Below are positions 8,435-17,880 of a DNA stretch of 64,000 bases, in pieces. Source of the stretch: Paraburkholderia translucens (GTDB lineage: Bacteria; Pseudomonadota; Gammaproteobacteria; Burkholderiales; Burkholderiaceae); assembly GCF_020881035.1 (NCBI RefSeq), contig NZ_JAJITC010000007.1, forward strand, positions 62,001 to 126,000. Direction: 5' to 3'. Under the pieces are notes generated by a model. That model was not told the origin of the DNA and did not search any database. It saw only the letters and a program-made list of their open reading frames with translations. The position numbers and the translations under genes are program-made. Numbering within the stretch: position 1 is the first letter of the stretch; each line of letters opens with the position of its first letter.

Positions 8435-9376
8435 ATGGACCGACTGACGAGCCTCGGCGTATTCGTCGCCGCTGTGGAGGAAGGCAGCCTCGCCGCGGCG
8501 GCGCGCCGCTTCGGGCTGTCGGCAGCGATGGCCGGCAAGCACGTGAGTGCCATCGAGGCCGAACTGAATGCACGGCTACTCCACCGCACCACGCGGCGTT
8601 TGAGTCTGACCGATACCGGCCAGACTTACTACGAGCGCTGCAAGCGGATTCTGGAAGCCTTCGACGAAGCGAAGCGGGAAGCGAGCGATTCGCAAGGCAC
8701 GGCGCGCGGCGTGTTGCGCATCGCGGCGCCCGTCACGTTCGGTGCGATGCACCTGGGCGAGGTCGTGGCGCGCTACATGGAGGACCATCCGCAGGTCAAC
8801 GTGGAAGTGCAGCTCGCAGACCGCTATGTCGATCTCATCGATGCAGGCGTTGACGTCGCAATCCGGATCGGACGGCTGGAGGATCCCGGACTTGTGACGC
8901 GCAAGCTCGCGCCGTGCCGAATGGTCGTGTGTGCTTCTCCCGCCTACCTCGAGCGCCACGGAACGCCGCGCAAGCCGGAGGAATTGCTGAGCGCGCAACG
9001 ACTGGCTTTCAGCGAGGCCGTGTCGGCCGGAGACTGGACATTCCGCGACCGCAAGAACCGCGCGCACGTCATCGACGGACCCTGCCGGATGACGGCCAAC
9101 AATACCCAGATGCTGCTCGCCGCCGCTATTGCCGGAGCGGGCATTGTGTACGGCCCGACCTTCGTGTTCGGCGCGCACATCCGGCGCGGCGAACTTGTGG
9201 AGCTGCTGCCGGCCTATCGCGCCGCTGACCTGACGATTCAGGCGGTTTATCCGAGCGCGCGGCGCATACCGCTCAAAGTGCGCCGGTTTATCGATTACCT
9301 CGCCGAAACGTTCGGCGATGAACCGCCTTGGGATCGCAAGGAGATGTCACCCGTACACGCAACGGCTGGAACGTGA
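8435..9376 (+). CDS. LysR-family transcriptional regulator
   Basis: This 313-residue LysR protein has an N-terminal winged helix (residues 1-60, LAAAARRFGLSAAMAGKHVSAIEAEL) and a substrate-binding domain of the CrgA/AaeR-like subgroup (GVLRIAAPVTFGAMHL, VDVAIRIGRLEDPGLVTRKLA). The start at 8435 has a good GGAGG site and gives the usual LysR N-terminus. It sits divergent to the alpha/beta hydrolase with a perfect palindrome between them, so that hydrolase is the most likely target. The inducer is unknown. Confidence 0.92.
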   Translation: MDRLTSLGVFVAAVEEGSLAAAARRFGLSAAMAGKHVSAIEAELNARLLHRTTRRLSLTDTGQTYYERCKRILEAFDEAKREASDSQGTARGVLRIAAPVTFGAMHLGEVVARYMEDHPQVNVEVQLADRYVDLIDAGVDVAIRIGRLEDPGLVTRKLAPCRMVVCASPAYLERHGTPRKPEELLSAQRLAFSEAVSAGDWTFRDRKNRAHVIDGPCRMTANNTQMLLAAAIAGAGIVYGPTFVFGAHIRRGELVELLPAYRAADLTIQAVYPSARRIPLKVRRFIDYLAETFGDEPPWDRKEMSPVHATAGT

Positions 9377-9476
9377 CAGGCTTCGATGGTGCTGTGCGCC
9401 CGGTTGTTTCACAGTGTCGAGTCTCGATCCGTGCGAAGGGTGAACCCAAGCCGTTGACATGCGCATCATGTGTTTA

Positions 9477-10370
9477 TCACGCCTCGAGCCTCGCCCTTAT
9501 ATGCTTCGTATCCCGCTTGGGTGGCGCACCAAACATGCGCGCATATTCGCGACTGAATTGCGATGCGCTTTCGTAGCCGACTGCAAATGCGGCCGCTTCG
9601 ACCCCTATCGAGTGCGACAACATCAACCGTCGGGCCTCGAGAAGACGAAGCTGCTTCTGATACTGAACAGGTGTCAGCGAAGTCAGTGCCTTGAACTGGC
9701 GGTGAAAAGCGGAGCGACTAAGTTGCGCGACCGAAGCGAGTTCGTCGACGTGGACAGGGTCGGCATAGCGCTGCCGCAGGGATCGGATTGCTTGCATGAC
9801 ACGCTGGGATGGACTGTCTGCGAGGGCGAATCTCGCCATTTCACCGCCATGAGGACCAGCGAGAAGCCAGTAGCACATCTCGCGGATTACCAGAGGCGCG
9901 ATCGGCGGGATCGCGTTTGGCGTGTCGAGCAGACGAACGAGTCGCAGGGCGCAGTCCGCTAGCGGCCCATCGAAATCGGTCACGAAAACACCGCGGCAGT
10001 TCCCCACAACGGCTTGGGGCGGACTTGCCATCTGTTCGACGACACTGCGCATCATGCTCAGATCGAGTTCGACAATCAGTACGAGGCAGGGCCGGTCAGG
10101 CCGCGCTTCGAAGACGCGCCCGAGCGAAGGCGCCTCCACACCGACGACGAGGGCCTGGCCCGCCCTGTATTCAAGTCGACTTCCACCGAATGTCGCCCAC
10201 TTTGCGCCTTGAACGACGATACACATGGACGGGCTCGCGAGTCGCTAGGACGGTGGCTTGGGATTGTCAGAACGCAGGATGTGGACGCCGTCGATTGCCG
10301 TCGCGTATGGACTCGGGCCCGGCTGACGCAAGGTATAACGCAGAATCGCTTCGGCCAACGGATCGGACAT
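9477..10370 (-). pseudogene. AraC-family regulator interrupted by an in-frame amber codon
   Basis: Frame-continuous sequence from 10370 to 9477 encodes a complete AraC_N/AraC regulator (start MSDPLAEAILRYTL, end IRARLEA) except for one TAG codon at 10245-10247. The stop falls in the N-terminal cupin domain between SDNPKPPS and RLASPSMCIVVQGAKW, which are normally contiguous in this family. The downstream half could restart at the ATG at 10226 and keeps an intact cupin remainder and both HTH motifs (VDELASVAQLSRSAFHRQFK). I call it a nonsense-mutated gene. A sequencing error or restart are the alternatives. It is divergent to an SDR gene, a common regulator-target pairing. Confidence 0.8.
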
Positions 10371-10513
10371 AGGTTCGGCACTTTCCAATGAACTCGGTCG
10401 AGCATACTCCGCCGGAGCACGATTAGGCAAAAACCAGCCCGGTTCCGGCATTCAACATGTCGCCCTCACCTCCATACAATCGGTTCATACCCACCATGTT
10501 GCGAGAGGAAAAC

Positions 10514-11290
10514 ATGTCACGAACCACCCAGGACGTTGCCAACAAGGTAGCGATCGTCACCGGCGGAAGCCGCGGTATTGGTCGCGATACCGTGTTGCGA
10601 CTTGCGGCGCGAGGCGTGCGCACGATTTTCACATTCAAGTCGAACCGGGCAGAAGCGGAGTCGGTTGTTGCCTTGACGACCGAGGCGGGTGCGCCCGGCA
10701 TCGCGCTTGAACTCGACACTGGCGTAGCCAGTTCATTCGACGGCTTCGTTGCGCGCGTACGCGAAGCACTCGGCACGATGGGCGCCGAACGCTTCGACTT
10801 TCTGGTCAACAACGCCGGCATCTCGTCCACCGCCAGCTTCACCGAGGGTACGGAAGACGAGCTCGACGCTCAATTCGCCGTGCATTTCAAGGGGGTCTTT
10901 CTGCTGTCGCAGAAGCTGCTTCCGCTCATCCGCGACGGTGGACGGATTGTGAACGTCTCGTCCGGGCTTGCCCGATTCGCCTTCCCTAACAGAGCGGTCT
11001 ACGGTCCGATGAAGGCCGCCGTCGAAGCACTCACGCGTTACATGGCGCTCGAGTTGGGACCGCGCCGCATCGCAGTCAATGTTGTCGCACCCGGTGCGAT
11101 CGCCACTGATTTCAGCGGCGGTATCGTCCGCGACAATCCGCAGGTCAACAAGACGGTCGCCGACCACACGGCGCTCGGCCGTGCCGGCCTTCCTCAGGAC
11201 GTCGGTCCCGTCATTGCCGGGCTGCTTTCGGATGAGTTCGGATGGGTCAATGCGCAGCGCATCGAGGTCGCAGGGGGTATCCACATTTGA
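10514..11290 (+). CDS. Short-chain dehydrogenase/reductase
   Basis: This 258-residue classical SDR has the cofactor motif TGGSRGIG near the N-terminus, NNAG in the core and active-site Ser and YxxxK in VSSGLARFAFPNRAVYGPMK. The sequence after the first strand (FKSNRAEAE) lacks the acidic residue typical of NAD-specific enzymes, so NADPH use is likely. The start at 10514 has GAGAGG upstream. It is divergently transcribed from the interrupted AraC gene, which probably regulated it. The substrate is unknown. Confidence 0.88.
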   Translation: MSRTTQDVANKVAIVTGGSRGIGRDTVLRLAARGVRTIFTFKSNRAEAESVVALTTEAGAPGIALELDTGVASSFDGFVARVREALGTMGAERFDFLVNNAGISSTASFTEGTEDELDAQFAVHFKGVFLLSQKLLPLIRDGGRIVNVSSGLARFAFPNRAVYGPMKAAVEALTRYMALELGPRRIAVNVVAPGAIATDFSGGIVRDNPQVNKTVADHTALGRAGLPQDVGPVIAGLLSDEFGWVNAQRIEVAGGIHI

Positions 11291-11445
11291 TGCGCGGCGT
11301 CGTTACGTCCAATCCCAAGCATCGGGTAGGCGACAGCACCATCGGCATCCGAAGCGAACGGCCGCCTCGCGCCGTGATGCGGCCGTTCTTGGCAGCAGCT
11401 GTCACGTTAGGTAGATCGTTAGGATTCAGCCAGTCATCTGAACGG

Positions 11446-12444
11446 TCAGACGAGCCATGTTTTGATAGACGCGGCCATCTTCCCCGTCGAAATCCCGTAG
11501 CGGTCGTGCAGCGTTGGCAACGCGCCCGCGTCGAGAAACTCGTCAGGCAGTGCGATCTGCCGGAACGGCGGCGTCACGCCCGCGCCGAGCAGCGTGCGTG
11601 CCACGGCTTCGCCGAGTCCACCTATAACCGTATGGTTTTCCGCGGCGATCACCATGCGGCCGTTGCGCTTCGCTTCGTGCAGGATCGTGGCGGTATCGAG
11701 CGGTTTGATGGTCGGCACGTGCAGTACACCTACGCCGACGTTGTCCGCCTCCAGCGCTCTCGCGACTTCCAGGGAGCGCATCGTCATGATCCCGGATGAG
11801 ATTAGCAGCACGTCGTTGCCGTCGCGCAGCAGCTTCGCCTTCCCGAGTTCGAACTTGTAGTCGTATTCGTCGAGAACGGCGGGCACGTTGCCGCGTAACA
11901 GGCGCGCGTAGACGGGGCCTTGGTGTGCGGCGATGGCCGGCACCATCTGCTCGATGTCGAGCGCGTCGCACGGATCGATCACCGTCATGTTCGGCATCGC
12001 GCGCATCAGCGCGAGGTCTTCGGCAGCCTGGTGGCTCGGGCCATAGCCTGTCGTGAGACCTGGCAGTGCTGCCACAATTTTCACGTCGAGGTTGTCCTCA
12101 GCGATTGCCTGATGGATAAAGTCATAGGCGCGGCGCGTGGCGAACACCGCATAGGTTGTCACGAACGGCTGTGCGCCTTCATGCGCGAAGCCTGCCGCGG
12201 CGCCCATCAGCAACTGTTCGGCCATGCCCATCTGGTAATAGCGCTCGGGGAATTCCTTCGCGAAGATGTGCAGATCGGTGTATTTGCCGAGGTCTGCTGT
12301 CATACCGATCACGCCGGTCTTTGTGCGTGCGAGTTCGGCAAGCGCGTGGCCGAACGGCGCGGAACGTGTAATCTGGCCCTCTCCGGCGATCGACGCGATC
12401 ATCGCCGATGTTTTCAGGCGCGGCTTTTTCTCAACTGTGTTCAT
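11446..12444 (-). CDS. Transketolase-like enzyme, C-terminal subunit
   Basis: This 332-residue protein corresponds to the pyrimidine-binding and C-terminal domains of transketolase (FGHALAELARTKTGVIGMTADLGKYT, FPERYYQMGMAEQLLMGAAAGFAHEG, then the third domain from about residue 200). The N-terminal half is encoded by the immediately upstream gene, with an ATGA overlap at 12441-12444, so the two subunits form one heteromeric thiamine-diphosphate enzyme. Split transketolases in operons with a sugar carrier and an SDR normally act on specialised sugars rather than in the central pentose phosphate pathway. Candidates from known families include apulose-4-phosphate or sulfosugar transketolases, and nothing here decides between them. 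Confidence 0.88.
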   Translation of the reverse strand: MNTVEKKPRLKTSAMIASIAGEGQITRSAPFGHALAELARTKTGVIGMTADLGKYTDLHIFAKEFPERYYQMGMAEQLLMGAAAGFAHEGAQPFVTTYAVFATRRAYDFIHQAIAEDNLDVKIVAALPGLTTGYGPSHQAAEDLALMRAMPNMTVIDPCDALDIEQMVPAIAAHQGPVYARLLRGNVPAVLDEYDYKFELGKAKLLRDGNDVLLISSGIMTMRSLEVARALEADNVGVGVLHVPTIKPLDTATILHEAKRNGRMVIAAENHTVIGGLGEAVARTLLGAGVTPPFRQIALPDEFLDAGALPTLHDRYGISTGKMAASIKTWLV

Positions 12445-13286
12445 GCTGTTCTCCCTGCTTCAAGTGCTTCGAGCGCGAGTTGCCACTCGTGCGCATCGAC
12501 GCGGATAAAGTGGTTCTTTTCGCGGTGTTCGAGGAACGGCACGCCGCAGCCCATCTTCGTATCGCATACGATGATGCGCGGTTGCGGTTTGTCGTGATTG
12601 CGGGCGTTATCGAAAGCCACCTTCACGGCATCGATGTCGTTGCCGTTCACACGCTGCGTATACGAGCCGAATGCCTCGAGTTTCTCGACGAGCGGCTCGA
12701 ACGCCATGATTTGCGTGGACGGACCGTCGGCCTGCTGGTTGTTTACATCGACCATCGCGATCAGGTTGTCGAGCTTCCAGTGCGCAGCGGACATCAGGCC
12801 TTCCCAGATCGCGCCTTCGTCGAGTTCCCCATCGGAGAAGAGCGTATAGACGAACGCGCTCGACCCTCTGCGCTTGAGCCCGAGGCAGCGGCCCACGGCA
12901 ATCGTCAGGCCGTGGCCGAGGGAGCCACCCGACATCTCCATCCCCGGTGTATAGCTTGCCATGCCGGACATGGGCAGACGGCTGTCATCGCTGCCGTAGG
13001 TTTCAAGTTCTTCTGCGGGCAGGATGCCGGCTTCGAACAGCGCGGCATAAAGCGCAATCGCATAGTGACCATTGGACAGCAGGAAGCGGTCGCGATCTTC
13101 CCATTCGGGATCGTGCGGGCGGTAACGCATTGCGCCAAAGTACGCCACGGCAAGTACGTCCGCGATGTCGAGCGCCTGGCCAATATAGCCCTGGCCCTGT
13201 ACTTCGCCCATCAGCAGCGCGTTTCTCCTGATCCGGTACGCGCGCTCAGCGAGCGAGACGTCCTCGGTAATGATTTCGGTGTCCAT
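12441..13286 (-). CDS. Transketolase-like enzyme, N-terminal (thiamine-diphosphate) subunit
   Basis: This 281-residue protein matches the N-terminal transketolase domain. GHYAIALYAALFEAG is the usual substrate-pocket region, and the thiamine-diphosphate/Mg motif is recognisable from SDGELDEGAIWEGL to VDVNNQQADG. The start ATG at 13286 has AAGGAGCAGTAC upstream and was preferred over the longer frame. It is coupled to the C-terminal subunit by a 4-bp overlap and follows the MFS gene after 37 bp. Together the two subunits transfer a two-carbon ketol unit. The sugar substrate is unknown. Confidence 0.88.
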   Translation of the reverse strand: MDTEIITEDVSLAERAYRIRRNALLMGEVQGQGYIGQALDIADVLAVAYFGAMRYRPHDPEWEDRDRFLLSNGHYAIALYAALFEAGILPAEELETYGSDDSRLPMSGMASYTPGMEMSGGSLGHGLTIAVGRCLGLKRRGSSAFVYTLFSDGELDEGAIWEGLMSAAHWKLDNLIAMVDVNNQQADGPSTQIMAFEPLVEKLEAFGSYTQRVNGNDIDAVKVAFDNARNHDKPQPRIIVCDTKMGCGVPFLEHREKNHFIRVDAHEWQLALEALEAGRTA

Positions 13287-13323
13287 GTACTGCTCCTTTA
13301 ATATCGAGAGAATCCTGAAACCG

Positions 13324-14652
13324 TCAGCGGTTGACGGACCTGGCCGGGACGAGGAACACGAGCGCGGCACCCAGCGTCACCGCCGCGGAGATAAAGATGA
13401 GGCCCGCAGTCGATTTGCCAGTCAGATCGTTTAGCCAGCCGACGATGGCGGGCGAGAAAAATCCAGCCAGATTGGCGAAACAGTTCACAGCGGCGATGCC
13501 CGCAGCGGCCGATATTCCGCCAAGCAGTGAAGTCGGCAACGACCAGAACTGCGAAGACGATGCGAGGATGCCTGCGGCAGCAACACTCAGGCAGGTAATC
13601 GATGCCGGGACGCTGCCCAGCGCAGGCAAGGCCGCGAATCCCGCTGCTGCAATCAGCATCGGAATTGCGAGGTGGAAGCGGCGTTCACGTCGGCGGTCTG
13701 CGCTCATGCCGATCAGCGGCAGCGCGATGAGCGCGCACAGGTATGGAATCGCGGTGAAAATGCCGACCCACAATGGGTCCGATACACCTGCTTTGCGCAC
13801 GATAGTGGGCAGCCAGAAGGTCAGACCATACTGGCCGAGCACGACGCAGAAGTAGATCGCGGCCATCAGCCAAAGGCGGCGGTCGCCGATGAACGCCCTG
13901 ATCGAGACGTGAGCCGTCTTGTGCGCATTGTCTCCAGCGACATTGCGGGCGAGGAGTGCCTTTTCGGAGTCGGTGAGCCACTTTGCCTTGACGATGCTGT
14001 CATCGAGGTACAGCAGGATCGCGATGCCAAGCACGAGGGATGGCACGGCTTCGAGCAGGAACAGCCACTTCCATCCCGCCATCGACATTGCGCCTTGGAG
14101 CGAATGCATGATCGCACCCGACAGAGGGCCGCCAATGATGCCTGCCAGCGGAATCGCCATGAAGAACAGAGACAACGCTTTTGCGCGGCGCGCCGAGGGA
14201 AACCAGTAGGTCAGGTACAGGATCACGCCCGGCGCAAATCCCGCTTCGGCCACCCCGAGCAAAAACCGCAGCATGTAAAAGACGGTGGGCGATTTGACGA
14301 ACACGAAGCTCGCGGAGATAGCCGCCCACGTAAGCATGATCCGCGCAAGCCACTTGCGTGCTCCGACCCTGTGAAGAATGAGATTGCTTGGCACTTCGAA
14401 CAGAAAGTAGCCGAGAAAGAAGATGCCTGCGCCCACGCCGTAGACGGTCTCGCTGAAGCGCAGATCGCTGAGCATCTGCAGTTTCGCAAAGCCCACGTTG
14501 ACGCGATCGAGATACGCGCCCAGGTAGCACAGCATAAGAAACGGAATCAAGCGGCGGCTGACTTTCGCGTAGGTTTTGGCCTCGAATGTCGGCGAGTCGA
14601 CGCGCGGGATCGCATCGGCCGCAACGGCCGGTGCGCTGTATCTGGATTTCAT
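13324..14652 (-). CDS. MFS transporter of the anion:cation symporter (tartrate/galactonate) type
   Basis: This 442-residue protein has about twelve membrane helices and the ACS-family signature LGAYLDRVNVGFAKLQM in helix 1. Members of this family import sugar acids, tartrate and related hydroxy-carboxylates by proton symport. The start at 14652 has AGGAGA seven bases upstream. It lies between the SDR and the transketolase genes on the same strand and probably supplies their substrate, which argues for a sugar acid or polyol-derived anion. Confidence 0.9.
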   Translation of the reverse strand: MKSRYSAPAVAADAIPRVDSPTFEAKTYAKVSRRLIPFLMLCYLGAYLDRVNVGFAKLQMLSDLRFSETVYGVGAGIFFLGYFLFEVPSNLILHRVGARKWLARIMLTWAAISASFVFVKSPTVFYMLRFLLGVAEAGFAPGVILYLTYWFPSARRAKALSLFFMAIPLAGIIGGPLSGAIMHSLQGAMSMAGWKWLFLLEAVPSLVLGIAILLYLDDSIVKAKWLTDSEKALLARNVAGDNAHKTAHVSIRAFIGDRRLWLMAAIYFCVVLGQYGLTFWLPTIVRKAGVSDPLWVGIFTAIPYLCALIALPLIGMSADRRRERRFHLAIPMLIAAAGFAALPALGSVPASITCLSVAAAGILASSSQFWSLPTSLLGGISAAAGIAAVNCFANLAGFFSPAIVGWLNDLTGKSTAGLIFISAAVTLGAALVFLVPARSVNR

Positions 14653-14723
14653 GTGTCTGTCTCCTGCCACGGCCCCGGTTGGTCCCGGGCGCATCGGGAT
14701 GCCGCGCACGCGCGGCGCTGTCG

Positions 14724-15473
14724 TTAGTGAATCAGCATGCCGCCGTTCACGTCGAGTGTGATGCCCGTCAGGTAGGTCGAAAGATCACTGACCAGAAAGA
14801 GGCAGGCGTTCGCGACATCAGCGGCGTCACCGAGCCGCCCCAGGGGGATGCCCTTGATAATGTCGGCGCGCATGTCGGGCGTCAGTTTGTCGCCCGTAAT
14901 GTCCGTCTGAATGAGTCCAGGCGTGATGGAGTTGACACGGATGCGATCCGCGCCGAACTCGCGCGCCATGGCTTTTGCGAGCCCGAGCACACCCGCTTTG
15001 GCGGCGCTGTAGTGCGGCCCGCCGAAGATGCCGCCGCCGCGTTGCGCGGAAACGGACGACATGCAAACGATGCTGCCGCCGTTTTGCGCCTTCATTGCGG
15101 GAATCACCGCCTGCGACATATAGAGGGAGCCGCGCAGATTGACGTCGACGATTGCGTCGAAATCTTTGCCGCCGATTTCGAGCGTGCGGACCGGCTGCGT
15201 GATGCCCGCATTGTTGATGAGTCCGTCGATGCGGCCGTACCGTTCGAGCGTCGCATGCGCAGCGGCTACACAAGCGTCTTTGTCGGTGACATCGCAGGCG
15301 AGGCCGAGATGTTCAGGGCCGAGATCGGCCGCGGCAGCTTGCGCGTCTTCCTTGCGCAGGTCGAGGATCACGACACGCGCGCCCTCTGCGGCCAGCGCCT
15401 TTGCGGTCGCTTTGCCGATGCCACGGGGCGATGCCGCGCCCGTCACTACGACAATCTTGTTCTCGAGCAGCAT
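14724..15473 (-). CDS. Short-chain dehydrogenase/reductase of the sugar operon
   Basis: This 249-residue SDR has an N-terminal VVVTGAASPRGIGKATAKAL cofactor loop with a two-residue insertion relative to TGxxxGIG, then LDLRKED, whose Asp suggests NAD preference, NNAG, and the active site S-YSAAK in HYSAAKAGVLGLAK. It is the first enzyme gene after the LysR gene and is followed by the carrier after 71 bp. It would oxidise a polyol or hydroxy acid to the keto form used by the transketolase. This ordering of reactions is inference. Confidence 0.88.
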   Translation of the reverse strand: MLLENKIVVVTGAASPRGIGKATAKALAAEGARVVILDLRKEDAQAAAADLGPEHLGLACDVTDKDACVAAAHATLERYGRIDGLINNAGITQPVRTLEIGGKDFDAIVDVNLRGSLYMSQAVIPAMKAQNGGSIVCMSSVSAQRGGGIFGGPHYSAAKAGVLGLAKAMAREFGADRIRVNSITPGLIQTDITGDKLTPDMRADIIKGIPLGRLGDAADVANACLFLVSDLSTYLTGITLDVNGGMLIH

Positions 15474-15566
15474 TGCTTGTCTCCTGAGTGTTGATTGGTG
15501 CCTGTAGTGTCGACGGACAGGGCAACGGCATCAACGCAGAAACGTTCAACAATGGCTGAGAAAAAT

Positions 15567-16451
15567 TCAGGTGGACGCCGCCTCCTGCTCGATCCATGCG
15601 ATAAAGCGTTCGACGCGCGGCAATTCGGCGTTTTGCATCGGGTAAACCAGATGATGTGCGCCTACTTCAACGGAATACGTCTCGTCGAAAACAGGCACCA
15701 GCAGACCGTCCCTGATTTTCACCGATGCGAGCGTAAGGCTCTCGAGTGCGATGCCGAGGCCGAGTGCCGCCGTTTCGATCGACATGTAGGAGCGGTCGAA
15801 CGAAAAATCGAACGTCTTCTGCTTCGCGGATACGCCTGTTCTGCCGAACCATTGCTTCCATTGGACGAGTGGCGTCTCTGAATAGATCAGACGATGCGCC
15901 AGCAGGTCTTCCGGGGTTTCGACGGGATGACGCTCGAGATAGGCCGGCGAAGCAATCGGCGCAATGAATTCGCCGCGCACCGTTTTCACTTCCAGATTGT
16001 CCCAGTTGCCGTAGCCGTGCCTGATGTCGATGTCGTAGTAGCCGTTCGAAAAAGAGACGTTCTCGTATGAACAGGCCAGATTGAGCTGAATATCGCCATT
16101 AGCTTTCTGAAATGACGATAACCGGGGAAGTAGCCACATGAGTCCAAAGCTCGGACTCGAATGCACCCGCAAGATGTCAACCTCCGTGCGGCTCGACGCG
16201 CGCTCGGTCGCGCGGCTCAGATCCGCAAGTGATCCGGTCACGTCGGAAAGGTAGCGCTCGCCAGTGGGCGTCAACACGAGACCACGCCCGGACCGCTGGA
16301 ACAACGGCTGCCCGACGATCGATTCGAGATTGCTGAGCTGATGGCTCACGGCCGACGCCGTCAGACCCAGTTCTTCCGCTGCGCGATTCACGCTTTTGGT
16401 TCTGGCGACACTCTCGAACGCAATGATGGACTTGAGCGGAGGAATACGCAT
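15567..16451 (-). CDS. LysR-family regulator (GcvA-like) of the transketolase operon
   Basis: This 294-residue protein has a GcvA-like HTH (IIAFESVARTKSVNRAAEELGLTASAVSHQLSNLE) and an effector domain containing VHSSPSFGLMWLLPRLSSFQ. It is transcribed in the same direction as, and 93 bp upstream of, the SDR-MFS-transketolase genes rather than divergently. It is therefore either the first gene of the operon or separated from it by its own promoter in 15474-15566. It is most probably the pathway-specific regulator. Confidence 0.88.
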   Translation of the reverse strand: MRIPPLKSIIAFESVARTKSVNRAAEELGLTASAVSHQLSNLESIVGQPLFQRSGRGLVLTPTGERYLSDVTGSLADLSRATERASSRTEVDILRVHSSPSFGLMWLLPRLSSFQKANGDIQLNLACSYENVSFSNGYYDIDIRHGYGNWDNLEVKTVRGEFIAPIASPAYLERHPVETPEDLLAHRLIYSETPLVQWKQWFGRTGVSAKQKTFDFSFDRSYMSIETAALGLGIALESLTLASVKIRDGLLVPVFDETYSVEVGAHHLVYPMQNAELPRVERFIAWIEQEAAST

Positions 16452-16905
16452 CGTGAAATTTTTTGAGTTGCGGTTGAATGAAACCGGCTTATTCGCGCGA
16501 CATCAGCACTGCCGTTCTGTCGACAACCCGCACAGCGTGCACACAGCCGATACGACGGCAACCGCGGTACGGCAGGTTGAGAGTCTCAGCTTCCAACCCC
16601 ATACCAACTTGGCGCGGTGCAAAACTGCGCAGCAGACAGACATGCATTATCCGGCTTTCCCTCAAGACGCGCGATCGCTTTTCGTCACCTGACGAGCAAG
16701 TCTCGGCCCCAGAGTCCCACATTCACTGAGCCTGCGGTGGGCGAATATCGGTCCACTCGTTGAGCACGTTGCATCGGTCTCACGGGATTGCTGGCGGGCG
16801 TCGACCGCGTATCGCGACTGGAGATTCGACATGGCTCAACAGCCGTATGTTTTATCGGCATGCTCGAATTCGGCGGCAAGGAGATCGGCGCTTCCGCCGC
16901 AGCGC
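16452..16905. other. Intergenic stretch without a supported gene
   Basis: Upstream of the LysR gene there are short open frames on both strands, but none has a good ribosome site, a recognisable product or codon use like the neighbours. The first 100 bp may hold the LysR promoter. From about 16830 the plus strand runs into the remnant of an amidohydrolase gene. Confidence 0.6.
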
Positions 16906-17437
16906 ATGAATTTTTATCGCGACCCGGTGAAGACGTTTATTGACACTCCGCATCTGATGAGCGACGGCGAGCGGCACAGCGGATATGCGCTGCTCAAGCG
17001 CTATCACCTGTCGCTCGGTCTGCAGATTTATTGCACATAGATGGAGGAAACCGTAGCTCTTGCGCGTGACTTCCCGGATACGCCTGAGGTGCTGAACCAC
17101 ACACGGGCATGCCAGTCGACCGGACCCTGGCAGAACCCGAAGCTGGAAGAAGGCCATGAAGCTGTTGGCGTCGGCGCCAAACGTTTCATGCAAGATTTCG
17201 GGGTTCGGTATGGCCGACTGGAAATGGACCGTCGGCAGCATCCGCCCGTTCGTACTGGCCGCAATCGACGCGTTCGGGGCGGAGCGCTCCGTGTTCGCAA
17301 GCAATTTTCCAGTCGACAGGCTTTTCAGCAGTTACGGCGAGGTGTTCAACGCATTCAAGGCCATCACGAAAGACTTCCCGCCGCAGAAACGGCGTGCGCT
17401 AATCCACGACGATGCGGAGCGGATATATCGACTCTGA
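16906..17437 (+). pseudogene. Amidohydrolase-family (sugar lactonase-like) gene remnant
   Basis: Pieces of an amidohydrolase_2 protein are spread over all three plus frames. Frame 1 gives FYRDPVKTFIDTP and GYALLKRYHLSLGLQIY, then a TAG at 17038-17040, then METVALARDF-like sequence and VLNHT. A shift to frame 3 gives GMPVDRTLAEPEA, and a shift to frame 2 gives KLLASAPNVSCKISGFGM and a proper C-terminus SNFPVDRLFSS...HDDAERIYRL. The first hundred or so residues are missing. At least one nonsense codon and two frameshifts make it non-functional. Relatives hydrolyse sugar lactones or dicarboxylate lactones, which fits the neighbouring sugar operon, so this may be a lost part of the same locus. 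Confidence 0.85.
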
Positions 17438-17762
17438 AACTGATCAAACCTGCAATATGCCTGAGCAAGGCCGACACGAACATCGGCTTATGCCGGTTTT
17501 GTGAGATACAACCCCAAGCCGGCGTCGGGGCCTGGCCGGGGACGCAGTGCGGCCACGAGCGGACGTTCGTCCAAAGCCTAAGCTACCGTTCGAGCGGCTC
17601 GTCCACTCTTATGGCTGCCTTATGGCCAGTACCCAGGTCGGCGCTTGCGCACGCTTGCCTGGTGAGCAATTTGTGGATGACACGCAGGGCCTTGCGAAAA
17701 TCCTGAAATCGGGCCCCGTGTGGTCACACGTTTCACCGACGTAGAGCGGACAGGTATTAATC

Positions 17763-17880
17763 ATGGGTGATCGTCACTTTAAAAACGTTATCAACGGCAA
17801 GGCCGCGACGGACCCGGAAAATTCTCGCGCCCAAATCGGGTTCTGCACATCTTCCCTAATTGCGATCGCCTCGAACTCCC
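17763..17880 (+). pseudogene. Possible N-terminal fragment of an aldehyde dehydrogenase
   Basis: An ATG at 17763 opens MGDRHFKNVINGKAATDPENS, which resembles the start of sugar-semialdehyde or 2-oxoglutarate-semialdehyde dehydrogenases (FKN-x-INGK followed by EN-R). A frame change then gives FPNCDRLE, like the FPN motif that comes next in that family. Nothing of the remaining 430 residues follows. It is probably another relic of the sugar-acid locus. The match is short and read by eye only. Confidence 0.3.
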
